From NCBI RefSeq assembly GCF_029784135.1, contig NC_073746.1:5042136-5106135 (forward strand): a stretch of 64,000 nucleotides of DNA, written 5' to 3'. Source of the DNA: Toxorhynchites rutilus septentrionalis (Eukaryota; Arthropoda; Insecta; Diptera; Culicidae). Under the pieces are notes generated by a model, which worked only from the letters and a program-made list of their open reading frames with translations, ran no database searches and was not told where the DNA came from. Numbering within the stretch: the stretch's first letter is position 1; the number at the start of each line of letters is the position of its first letter. A program made the position numbers and the translations under genes. Of the stretch, positions 24,575 to 35,481 are shown piece by piece.

Positions 24575-26454
24575 CTTAACAATGTATGTTAATGTGATGT
24601 TTTTTTACATACAAAAGATTTTGTCGCTTAAGACACTTATGCGATTATTGAAATAATATGAGACATTTAAGCAAACAGTAGTTCTGATACTTATACTTAA
24701 TCACACCAAAGTGTTACAATGGCTAAATTCTGCTGTTATAATGTTTGTCCCACAGTCCTATGCATTCAGTGCGTCGTTGAATGTGTTGACTTGCGTTGTC
24801 CTGTGTGGGTAACTACTTTGTTGAATACTGAGTACCGTTATCTATTACTCATAGGAGCACCGTATTGATTCGTGAACAGGTTCACTAGACATCAAGTTTC
24901 GTTTAGGAAAAGCATAAACTGATACTTGGTTGAGTGAAATATAAGATTAGCATGGTTCCTTGCTGTGGTGACGGAGAGCAGACAAACGACCAGAACGGTA
25001 AAAAAGGTATGGTGGCTGAGAGCAGACAAACGATCACAAAGAGTTAAAAAATTGTATTCAGTTCACGCAGCGAATTCATTTGTACGTTTCAATGTCAAAT
25101 CTGTCAAAACATGTCCCACGAAGTGGTAATATGAGTTTCGGGAGTAGAAAGAAGTCACACGCCAAGTCAATCCTCTTTATTGATCGTTAAGCCCTCCGGA
25201 AAAAAAATCCTGAATGGACAACATCTTATCAAAAATCATCGAGCAGAGAAAAATTACCCTGTTCTTAATAACACCGCGAAGAAACTAAAATTTAAAAACA
25301 GAATGTACAAGCTAATTGAAAAAGTATTTCATAATCCTACATCAACAATAAAGTAATTTGTTGGGCATAATTTTGTGCATACTTCAGTCATGTTATAATT
25401 GTATTGATAACTTCATGAGCATCATTTTTGGTCAGAAATAGTAAGACGTTTTAATGAATCAACATTATTTTAAATTGAGTTTTACACTTTCCTCAAAACA
25501 AAATCCATTTAAATAAAATGGAATTGGCAACGGCAGAAGCACGTAAATAGAATTTGTTTCATTTTCTACTACTATGACAAATTGAAATAATCGTGTAAAT
25601 AAAGGTTTCTGGTCGAAGCTTATTTTGTTTCTTCAAAAAGACATCGACAAATAAGTACCTACTGTTTTGAACTGTTGTTCGTGCCATCCAAACGAGGCAA
25701 TCGTTCGTTCTATGTTCTGTCCAGTATTTATGAATCGCATAATTCCGCAAAAGAATTTAAAAACAGGTTTTTGAAAAATTGTAATTCGAAATTCAAATGG
25801 TCAAAGCGCTGTAGATTATATTCAAAGTTCGTCAAGAAAAATACAGGCTGATTGTCGGAGTCAGAAAAACTTCCATTAAGTCGCAAGGCTAAATTCCTGA
25901 ACATATTTTGCAGTCGGTAGCTTTAAAAAATTGTTTTTATTACAAAATTGAAAGAATTTTTTTTTGTGGTGGATAGAGACCGAATAAAAAAAATAACCCA
26001 AATCCTAATGATTCCATTCGTGATCAACATTCAATTTCCTTCGGTAAAAATCCTATTCAATCTGAACGAGGAAAGTGTCACCCATATCTGAGTAACGGGG
26101 CGACGAAAGTATTAAGGGAGATGAATGAATGAGAAGCTTCCGGATTTTCAATATAAGTGCACAACATTTTATCGGAACAGTAAATCTGTTCCAACTTGAT
26201 TGCAAGCACTTTATGATCTGCAATTACAGAGACTTTAAATGTTTGCAGTTCTTTCGTTTCATAGCCATGGGAAGTCAGTAGTCAGAAGATAGATAGATAG
26301 AATATATAGAAGCCAGGGGTCAACTCAATCCAATCTTTTTCTCCACCTACTTGACTAAGAGACTTCATTGTAGATCGACGCTCCTCAGCATAGCGTGTCC
26401 GTTTCAGCAAACATCAAACGACGTCCTTAAAATAGATTTCTGAGTGAGCACCAG
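24575..26454. other. Unassigned stretch with minor repeats
   Basis: No gene. At 24968-25050 a short imperfect tandem duplication carries GAGAGCAGACAAACGA twice. At 25960-26045 a segment (GGTGGATAGAGACCGAATAAA through CAATTTCCTT) resembles 47928-48005, marking a dispersed repeat family. Confidence 0.35.
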
Positions 26455-27145
26455 TTTATATAAAGATTCGTGATTTCCTTAGCCTGTTTTGAAAGAAATT
26501 TATAAGCTATTGGAACAAGTTTTCGGGTCAATAATTAATGAGCATATAATTCTGATACATTTTATCATTTGAATAAAATGATTACAATCCACTTCGTTTA
26601 GCTGAAAAAAAATTATAAACGCTCAAAGAGGAATCGATTTCACTTCGAAAATACCCAGCACTAATTAGAATCATCAATCTATTGTAGCATTCATCAACAA
26701 ATTATATTGAAACTTCTGCTTTCATCAAACAATATGGTTTCTGTGGAATGTGTGGAATATTTCAAATCCATTGCCAATGTCACAATTTGTAAACAATATG
26801 TATGGAATTGTCATCCACACTTCGTTTTTCGCTAAAGGTTCCGTTCGGTCCGGCTTCAGAAAAGAAATGGAATTAGGAGAGAAGAGCGAGCGAGACTTTC
26901 TTCCCGTCAATTTCTAATCACAACTAAATGGATTTCCAAGCGGGCGCCAGTTTATATTTGAGTGATTTCAATGGTCTGTTTACAAAACATTTTACAGCTG
27001 TTGAAACAATTTTTCGAGTCAATAAGCAACAATCATATAAATCTTAAGCTTTTCATCTTTCCAAACAGTTATTAACGTTCAAAACCTTGCACTCCAAGTG
27101 TCACGCTCTCGTTTTCGAAACTATGAAATTACACCCCGGTACAGA
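26455..27145 (+). repeat. Two copies of a dispersed repeat with conserved stem-loop
   Basis: Segments at about 26462-26600 and 26950-27145 share order with 59560-59775 (plus) and 57360-57510 (minus). The core is TGATTTCAATAGCCTGTTTT, then GCTATTGAAACAA, then a GAGTCAAT block, an ATTTTATCTTT block, and at the far end TTTTCGAAACT and ACACCCCGGTA. The CAATAGCC ... GGCTATTG pair can form a stem around about 20 nt. No coding capacity; class not recognised. Confidence 0.6.
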
Positions 27146-27544
27146 AAAATCTTGGATTATCAAGATCATGCAATACGCAGAGTTATAATGATAGCAGAGA
27201 TAAAGATGTGTTCCAATATTCAGTTCAATAGGACAACAGGAAGGGGGTAAAATTTCTATTAATGTGAAACAACGTTACAGACAAAGGTACAAACATACAA
27301 ACATGACAAGCTAAATAAAACCGTTTCAAAAAGGACAAACTGCTCAAATTCCGAAAAAGTACAACTGTAAGGGAGGCCAAACTCCATGCGGAGAGTACTA
27401 CCGAAGTAATGTGTTCATTTCGTATCTTGAAAGCATTGATGTTTTCAAAAATAAAAATCACAGAGAGATATAATTCCATTTCAGAATCTCTTAAAGTTAG
27501 AATAGCATGGCATTGCAATTTTGAACTATTACTCACTAAAAGTA

Positions 27545-28482
27545 GGGTAAATGATCTTGGTTTGTCCAATTTAGGGTGTTTTCACGCAACTAGTAAATGC
27601 AAATCGATTTTTCTTCATGAAAATCACATATAATAAAGACGAGTTTGGGTTAGTTGAAAAGTCCTATGTCTCTAGTCTCTAGTTCTACCATAAAGCGTTG
27701 AAATTATTCAAATATTTATGTTTTTTAACGATTTTCCTCAAAGAGAAATTATGATCATGGTTTGTCCACTTCTGTTCATGGTTTGTTCGAAAAATGATCA
27801 TGGTTTGTCCAGTTTTAGAAATCACTATTTTTGAATGAAGTAGATGTTGCATTTCTCATTTCTTGAGTTTACTGTCATCATATTGAACCATTCATAATTT
27901 AGGCTTCCTTCAGAATATTGCCTTTTCTTTGGGATTTCAAAAGTGTTCGCCTCAACATTCTCAGCAAACGGAAATTTTATTTCTGCTATTCGCGAAGGAC
28001 ACAAAAAACATACTGCAGCGCGCCAAACGGTTGCCATAGAAATCATATGGACAAAACAACATTATTGAATTGGACAACTCATGATCAGAATTGAGGTCAT
28101 CGAAATGCATCAATTACATGATATAACCAAGTAAATCTAATACAAATGGTGTGCAACCATGATGTTTACAATATTTGCAAGTGTCATAATCCAGAAAAGG
28201 TTTGAATACGTGGAAAATAATCATCTGGTGATTGATTAAAAGTTAGCTCAAGTGAGGGGCGCATTGACACCAATAGAAAATGGATTTTATAATCCTTTAA
28301 AACATATGAATCCGTAAAAATATGCTATAAAACTACTGTAAAACATGAAGAAAACAATATTATTTATATGTTTTGAAATATTGGAATATCTTATTCGGCA
28401 AACGTGCGTTGAACTAGAGCATTTAAAAACGTGGACAAACCATGATCATATTTTCGACTGGACAAACCAAAATCATTTACCT
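27545..28482. mobile_element. Candidate 938-bp TA-flanked element with repeated termini
   Basis: The left end GGGTAAATGATCTTGGTTTG (27545) and the inverted right end AGGTAAATGATTTTGGTTTG (28482) are flanked by TA (27543-27544, 28483-28484). The inner phrase TGATCATGGTTTGTCCA recurs at about 27752 and 27794 in one orientation and at 28431-28447 in the other, as sub-terminal repeats often do where transposase binds. The interior has no transposase. Probably a non-autonomous Tc1/mariner-type element. Confidence 0.6.
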
Positions 28483-28911
28483 TAGACTACTTTGACAACA
28501 ACTTTCTCGGAAACAACCCGCACTAATGAAAATCATTTTTTTTTTATTAAATCGTTTATTTTTACAGGCTCAGTTACATAAGTTTGAAGGAGTCAAACTC
28601 CTGACTGTATTGTTACAAGTATATATAAACATTTTTCCTCAATTCTAATGTTAATGGTGTAGAAAACCGATTACTCGCAGTTCTACTCGAGTTTAGAAGG
28701 GTGACATATTTTCTTCAGGAAAAGGAAGGGATAAAAGGATATGTTGACAATGTTCACTCTCACATTCACACTCACATTCATTACACTCAATTCTTAAGCC
28801 TATCTTATATCTTATATGTTTTTACATTTCACCTTATTCTATTGTAAATAAGAAGGGATTTGATTTCTCGCGAAGGAAAAGGAAAAGGAGAATATAAGTA
28901 TATAAGGACAA

Positions 28912-31900
28912 TCAGACACGAAGATCGATAACTTTTAGGAAGACATATATTTGGGACATGTAATCAAGGTTGTGCACCCGTGGCCGAGTGGTTAGCGTCC
29001 CACACTATCATGCCGGGTGTTCGGGTTCGATTCCCGTTCTGGTAGGGGGATTTTTCGTCAAAGAAAATTCTTCCGGCTTGCACTGTGGTCACGCGTATTC
29101 TAGAGCTTGCCACTTTAGAGTACATTCAAGGCGTGTTACGAATGCCGAAGCATAGAAATCTCAACCAAGTATTAATGAACGACGCTAGTTAATGAATACG
29201 TTGAGACGGCAAAAGTTCCACAGGGAACGTTAACGCCATTCAAGAAGAAGAATCAAGGTCTAAACCAGCCAACACATCTCTCAACGGCACATTGGGCTGC
29301 CTTCCTCTAGCCCGAAGAGAGTTTTCTAAATTCGATCTGGCAACAAGATACTCCTCGCACGACCAAACACCGTGTTCGACGTCGTGGTAACCTTGGCCGC
29401 AGGCACAGATATTGCTGTCGGCAAGATCAAAACGAAAGAGTAGCGCGTTTAACGAACAGTGATTGGACACGAGTCGGGAGAAGGTGCGAATAAAGTCCCG
29501 ACTCAAGTCCAGACTTTTGAACCATGGTTTGAGGCTAACTTTAGGGATAATTGAGTGGAGCCACCGGCCCATTTCATCTTCGTTCCATTTGCGTTGCCAG
29601 TTAACAATGGTATTTTTACGAACTAAAGAATAAAATTCATTGAAGGCGATTTGACGCTGATAAATTTCGCCTTCAATTGCACCTACCTTTGCTAATGAGT
29701 CAGCCCTCTCATTACCCGGAATTGAGCAATGTGAAGGGACCCAGACAAAGGTAATGACATAACAGCGTCTGGATAAAGCACTCAAAATTTCTCGTATTCT
29801 CTCAAGGAAGTACGGCGAGTGCTTTTCCGGCCTCTCTGAACGGATAGCTTCGACAGAGCTAAGACTATCCGTTACAATGTAATAGTGTTCAACAGGTCGT
29901 GAGGCGACTCTGTCCAGCGCCCAGTGTATCGCTGCCAATTCAGCAATATACACTGAGCAAGGATTCTGAAGACTGTGGGAGGTGCTAAAAAATTCGTTGA
30001 ACACTCCAAATCCTGTGGACTCATTCATAGAGGACCCATCAGTAAAGTACATATTATCACAATTGATACGCCCATACTTTGCATTGAAGATCGTAGGAAC
30101 GATCCCCGATCGATGATAATCTGGAATTCCATGGATTTTCTCCTTCATGAACAGATCAACATATACAGAGGAATTGATGTAGTCAGGAAAACAAACACGG
30201 TTGGAAATATACGAAGAAGGATCAACCTGAATAGAGATGAATTCATGATATGAAGTCATGAATCCAGAATGAAAATTTAGCCCGATCAGCTGCTCAAAAT
30301 TTCCGATCACCAATGGGTTCATAACCTTACACCGGATGAAGAACCGAAGAGATAATAAATTGAAGCGATCTTTTAGTGGGAGTACGCCTGCCAAAACCTC
30401 GAGACTCATGGTATGCGTTGAGGGCATACATCCCAACGCAATACGGAGACAAAGATACTGAATTCGCTCGAGTTTAATGAGGTGTGTTTTGGCAGCTGAT
30501 TGAAAACAGAAACTGCCATACTCCATCACTGAGAGAATAGTTGTTCGATACAACATTATAAGATCTTCGGGATGGGCTCCCCATCAGGTGCCGGTAATTG
30601 TACGGAGAAAGTTTATTCTTTGTTGGCATTTTTTACTCAGATACCTAATATGGGCCCCCCAAGTACATTTGGAGTCGAACCAGACCCCAAGATACTTGAA
30701 TGACATAGCATGAGTGATCGGTTTACCCAAAAGTTGAAGCTTTGGTTTTGCTGGTCTATGCTTCCTAGAAAAAACCCCCATCTCTGTTTTCTCCGTGGAG
30801 AATTCGATCCCTAGCCCAATGGCCCAGGTTGAAAAATTGTTCAAAGTATCTTGTAAGGGTTCTTGCAGGTCGGATTCGTTTGATCCTACGACAGACACCA
30901 CTCCATCATCTGCAAGTTGTCTTAGGTTGCAATTTTGTGTAAGGCAATTGTCGATGTCGCTTACATAGAAGTTGTACAAAAGGGGGCTTAAACATGAGCC
31001 CTGGGGGAGTCCCATGTAAGAGACCCGACTTACTGCCGAATCTCCGTGAGAAAAGTTCAAATGTTTCTCACAAAGCAAGTTATATAACATATTATTCAAT
31101 AGAGGCGGCAGACCCCGAGATTGTAATTTGTCTGACAAAACCTCTATTGAAACAGAATCAAAGACCCCCTTTATGTCCAAGAATACTGAAGCCATTTGTT
31201 TTTTTTCGGCGTAAGCCATTTGAATTTCTGAAGAAAGCAACGCAAGACAATCATTCGTCCCCTTGCCCCTGCGGAACCCATATTGTGTATCTGAGAGTAG
31301 GCCATTCGTTTCAACCCATCGATCAAGGCGAAACAAGATCATTTTCTCCAACAATTTCCGTACACAAGACAGCATTGCTATTGGGCGGTACGAATTGAAG
31401 TCGGACGCGGGTTTTCCGGGTTTTTGAATAGCTATAACTCGTACTTGTCTCCAATCATCTGGAACAATATTATGCTCCAGAAACCGATTGAATAAATTCA
31501 ATAAGCGATGTTTCGCCACATCAGGGAGGTTTTTTTAACAAATTGAACTTAATTCTATCCGTTCCTGGAGCCGAATTGTTACAAGAAAGGAGAGCAAGAG
31601 CGAATTCTACCATCGAAAACTCGGAATCAAGATCGCACCTATCTTGTGGTATATCTCGAACAATTTTTTGCACAGGAGCTGAATCAGGACAAACCTTCCG
31701 TGCAAAATTAAAAATCCATCGATGTGAATGTTCTTCGCTTTCATTCGTTGAAGAGCGATTTCTCATGTTTTTAGACACTTTCCATAATTTTTTCATTGAC
31801 GTTTTTTCCCTTTGATAAAGTTTTTAAATTGATTTTCAAGGTCCAAATACGATTGAAAATGTTCAATGGTTCCACGTTTCCGAAAAGCTTTGAATGCGTT

Positions 31901-32834
31901 CGATTTATCCTGATAAAGCTTGGAACATTGGCTATCCCACCATGGATTGGGAGGCCTTCGACGAATAGTGGAGCCTGGGATGGGTTTCGTTAGAGCGCGA
32001 ACCTCGCTGTCATAGATCAAACGAGAAAGGAAGTTATACTCCTCCAATGGAGGTAAACCATCTCTGGAATTGATGGCTAGAGCAATCGCGTCCGCATATT
32101 TTTTCCAGTCAATGTGTCTTGTGAGGTCATATGCCATGTTTATAGATTCAGAAGAATTCGACCCAATGGTGATGGAAATTTTGATTGGCAAGTGATCACT
32201 ACAGTTGGGGTCCTGAATTACATTCCACTTGCAATCTAACGATAGTGAATTCGAGCAAAGCGAGAGGTCAAGAGCACTTGGTTTAGAGGAGGTTTAGGAA
32301 CACGTGTTGTTTCCCCAGTATTCAAAACGGTCAGCTGTTACAAAGGTCATATATCAACGATGAACGATTGTCGTCGTACTGTTCCCCCCAGGCAGTTCCG
32401 TGAGAGTTGAAGTCTCCCAAGATCAATCGTGGCTCAGGAAGGAGTGAGCACATGTCAACAAGTTGCTTGCGGCTAACCGCAGCTCTCGGAGGCCAATACA
32501 AGCTGACAATACAGAGGTCTTTGCCTCTGATGTTTGCATGACAAGCAACAGCTTCAATCCCTCCAATAGGTGGAAGGTCAATTCGAAAAAATGAGTGGCA
32601 CTTATTGATCCCCAATAGCACCCCTCCGTATCTGTCATCACGGTCCATGCGTATAATATTGAAATCATGGAAAGAGAGATCATCTCGCGAAGAAAGTCAA
32701 GTTTCGGACAGAGCAAAAACATCACAATTGAACTTATGAATTAAAAATTTGAATGTATCCAATTTAGGGATAAGACTACGACAATTCCACTGTAAAACAG
32801 TGATATCTCCAACCTCTCTATTTGAATTAGACAT
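28912..32834 (-). pseudogene. LINE family A ORF2, multiply broken copy
   Basis: It aligns along its whole length with the intact ORF2 at 40167-43850. Lesions visible by comparison: a TGG to TGA stop just after the endonuclease SET motif (near 32700); small indels near 32295 and 32333; loss of about 45 bp near 31800; a frameshift in a T-run near 31535; a TGG to TGA stop near 30584; and the SINE insertion at 28971-29250 a few codons before the stop. RT motifs including GFRRGKGTNDC and LADDGVV, and RNase H motifs (YFTDGSS, AELAAIHWAL, TDSLSSVEAI), are still readable. Confidence 0.92.
28971..29250 (+). mobile_element. tRNA-derived SINE (Feilai-like) nested in LINE
   Basis: The 280-bp insert begins with a tRNA-like head. 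The Pol III A box is TGGCCGAGTGGTTAGCGT at 28981-28998 and the B box is GGTTCGATTCC at 29024-29034. It ends in an AAG/AGA trinucleotide tail. A 9-bp duplication AATCAAGGT flanks it (28962-28970 and 29251-29259). The intact LINE copy at 43793-43801 has the empty site with a single copy of those bases (as ACCTTGATT), which fixes the boundaries. tRNA-related SINEs of this plan are abundant in Aedes; the family name is a suggestion only. Confidence 0.93.
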
Positions 32835-32879
32835 CAAGAGAGATAATCATTGCAATGAGGGGCCATGTTGAAAATCATT

Positions 32880-33902
32880 ATCGGATACAAAAATGGAAAT
32901 GGATCGGCTGCACCGATCGGCACTTATGTTTATTCACGGAGATGTATCCGTTCCAGCAAATAAAGAACTAAGTTGAAGAGGAAGATGGTTAGATACCTGC
33001 TCGCATTGAATTTTTCAAATTACGAAGCCATTATCGAATTCAAGAGGTGAAACCGCACCATATTTAATTATTATTCACTTGTTTCTTAATGTTTTCGCAA
33101 AGCATGCTCATTATACTAATTTATATTCAACTTTAAAACGCATCAATTCTTTAAGGACCCTCAATTCTAATGTTGAAAATATGTTTTTTTCGACCAGCTC
33201 GGCTTGATCTGTGGCTCCATCTAAATAACCTCAGTAAGTCAGACAACATCCTGCTGGTGAAACCGATCAACGCCCTCTCACCACATAACTGTCAAGAAGC
33301 GGTTCCACACCGAGAGCGCCTGGAAACCAGCAATCTCATCGCGCGCTGCAATCAAGATGGAATGTTTTCCTTTCGGATTTTTTAAAAGTCTTCATCCGGA
33401 TCTGATTTACAGCTTGAAGGCGTATCGGAACACATGTTTTCCTGCAATCGCATCGTATTCTAGCGGTGCCAAAAAATTGGTGGAGAAGGAAACACGCGAA
33501 AAGTGGCAGCAGAAAAAGAAAACATGTGTATCTTTTATTCAGAACGGAAAATTGAAATCGCTGGAAGCACGCCATGATTGGCTAACGAGCGGAAGCGCCT
33601 TTTGTTGCGGCATGGCGAACCGAAAGATGAAAATGTTGGCCGGCTTTTTTGTGTATCACACTCTGCCACAGAGGTGTTATTCCAGTAAGTAGATTTGGCC
33701 AGAAGGATGAAAACTTTATTCATGAAAGAGGCTGGTTACGCAATCCGCTCGGGGTGGACATATGTTATTTCTATCAGTGGCTTGTGTTATCAAGAGCGGA
33801 GTTCGAGATAAACCCTTTCTGAAAGGCTGACATTAGTCTAATTGAATGAAATACTGGGATATTGTTTCACCAAATTTTCCATTGATAGTTTCTGTCAACT
33901 TG
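32880..33902. other. Unassigned stretch with part of a dispersed repeat
   Basis: No gene is recognised. A 111-codon plus-strand frame at 33357-33692 has no known domain. Part of it (about 33528-33572, CTTTTATTCAGAACGGAAAA onward to GCACGCCA) is similar to 36016-36058, so this is probably an old dispersed repeat rather than an exon. Confidence 0.4.
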
Positions 33903-34961
33903 TCTTTATACCATGAGTACCTTACCCACGACGTGCACCCTTCACCAGGCATCTCCAACCAAGTTTGCTTCCCATACTTTTGCAATTCCTCTGTCATTTT
34001 TGATCTGTCCATGCGACAAAAAATCCATGGAATACCAGATCACCTACGCTCCAATGTTATTCCGTCGATATTTTCGGAAAAATATGGGAAAGTTGAATCT
34101 GATAAAATGTTCTTTACTGACGGTTCATTCATAAACGGGTCCACTGGCTTCGGCATCTTCAATGAAAATTCCAGTGCCTCTTTCAAACTCAAAGATCCTT
34201 GTTCCGTGTATGTCGCAGAAATGGGTGCGATATACTATGCTCTAGGGATCATTGAAACACTGCCCATCGACCATTATTTTATTTTTTCAGACAGTCTCAG
34301 CTCAATAGAGGCTATCCGCTCAATGAAAGTTGATAAACGCTCATCTTATTTCCTAACAAGAATAAGACATCTATTGAGTGTTTTGGTCGAAAAATTATTC
34401 AAGATTACCTTAGCATGGGTTCCCTCTCATTGCTCGATTCCGGGGAATGAGAAAGCGGACTCGCTAGCTAAGGTGGGCGCTTCAGAAGGCACACTTTTTG
34501 AAAGGCAAATTGCCTATAATGAATTTTTTCACATTCCTCGTCAGGACACACTCGTTAGTTGGCAGCGCATGTGGAGTGAAGATGAGTTCGGTCGTTGGTT
34601 ACACACGATTATCCCTAAGGTCTCGACGAGTGTATGGTTCAAGGGATTGAATGTAGGTCGTGATTTCATTCGCGTGATATCTCGGCTTATGTCCAATCAC
34701 TACAACCTAAACGCGCATCTCTATCGCATTGGGCTCGCAGCAAACAATCTTTGTGATTGTGGCGATGGCTACCACGACATCGAGCATGTTGTCTGGTCGT
34801 GTATCCGGTTCCATGCTGCTCGCTCTCAGCTCTCTAGAGCACTGAGAGCAAAAGGCAGACAATCGGATATCCCCGTCCGGGATATCTTAGGTAGCCGTGA
34901 TCCTGATCTTCTGCTTCATCTATACCTGTTCCTCAGAAACGCCGATGTCAACGTTCAATGA
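33903..34961 (+). pseudogene. LINE family B ORF2 C-terminal fragment (RNase H)
   Basis: Only the last ~350 codons of ORF2 remain. They keep an open frame to the normal stop, with all RNase H landmarks (FFTDGS, AEMGAIYYAL, SDSLSSIEAI, WVPSHCSIPGNEKADSLAK) and the terminal Cys/His motif (CDCGDGYHDIEH). The open frame extends 57 bp further left into flanking DNA by chance. Endonuclease and RT are absent, so it cannot support transposition. About 95% of residues match the full-length B copy by eye. Confidence 0.9.
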
Positions 34962-35481
34962 TGTTTCCTTCGTTCTGTCCCTGTCTCATATCCCTCCTAT
35001 CCGATCTATAAACTTTTACTTAGTCGCGGCAATACATACACACACTCTTTACAGATACACGGGCCAAAGGTTGTGCAGTCCACTGATCATTCAACAAGAG
35101 CCAAAGGTTGTACCGCTTATGACAACTCTACACGAGCTGATGATTGCGCCGGCTAGTGATCATTCTATCCTGGATTCCTCGAGTCGAGAAAGACGCACCA
35201 CGCTAGATATGGGGTACAGACTAGGGGGGCGTTGCTGATTAATGGTCAGCTGCATCCCAATAGGAAGTATCCCGTGTCGGGCACACGTACAGAGCATCGA
35301 AGACTGCAACATACCAATTATGAGAACACTTGTAATACTAACCTCGAGCCAACCGCGAGTAATCGGTTACATATTACTAACATAGTTGTAAGACAAAAAT
35401 TGTCAAAATATTGGACTCCCGGCCCCGTCAGGCTAACGCCACATGTGCCTTAATAAAAAATATATTTTGGGAAAAAAAAAA
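33903..35481 (+). mobile_element. 5'-truncated LINE family B copy
   Basis: The plus strand matches the reverse complement of 5518-7073, starting in ORF2 at TCTTTATACCATGAGTACC and running through the 3' UTR to an A-tail at 35472-35481. A short possible duplication AACTTG lies at 33897-33902 and 35480-35485. It is very similar to the full-length B copy, including the 3' UTR, so the two are of similar age. Confidence 0.88.

Larger units (their letters stand above)
28538..32868 (-). mobile_element. 5'-truncated LINE family A copy, split by a SINE
   Basis: The minus strand matches the intact family A element at 38220-44277, from the last codons of ORF1 through ORF2 and the 3' UTR to an A-tail (T-run ending near 28545). 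An 11-bp duplication TGAAAATCATT flanks it at 28527-28537 and 32869-32879; its last bases overlap the T-run. 5' truncation lies inside ORF1, about 1.9 kb from the 5' end of the full-length copy. The 280-bp SINE at 28971-29250 is nested near the ORF2 stop. Confidence 0.92.

Noticed and set aside
28970..29155. A tRNA gene at the A/B boxes
   Set aside because: The tRNA-like part is followed by a long unrelated body and tail and is flanked by a 9-bp duplication with an empty site elsewhere, so it is a SINE.
30994..31398. 134-codon frame antisense to LINE ORF2 (also at 41653-42057)
   Set aside because: It is the antisense shadow of a conserved RT region; its presence in both copies follows from their homology.
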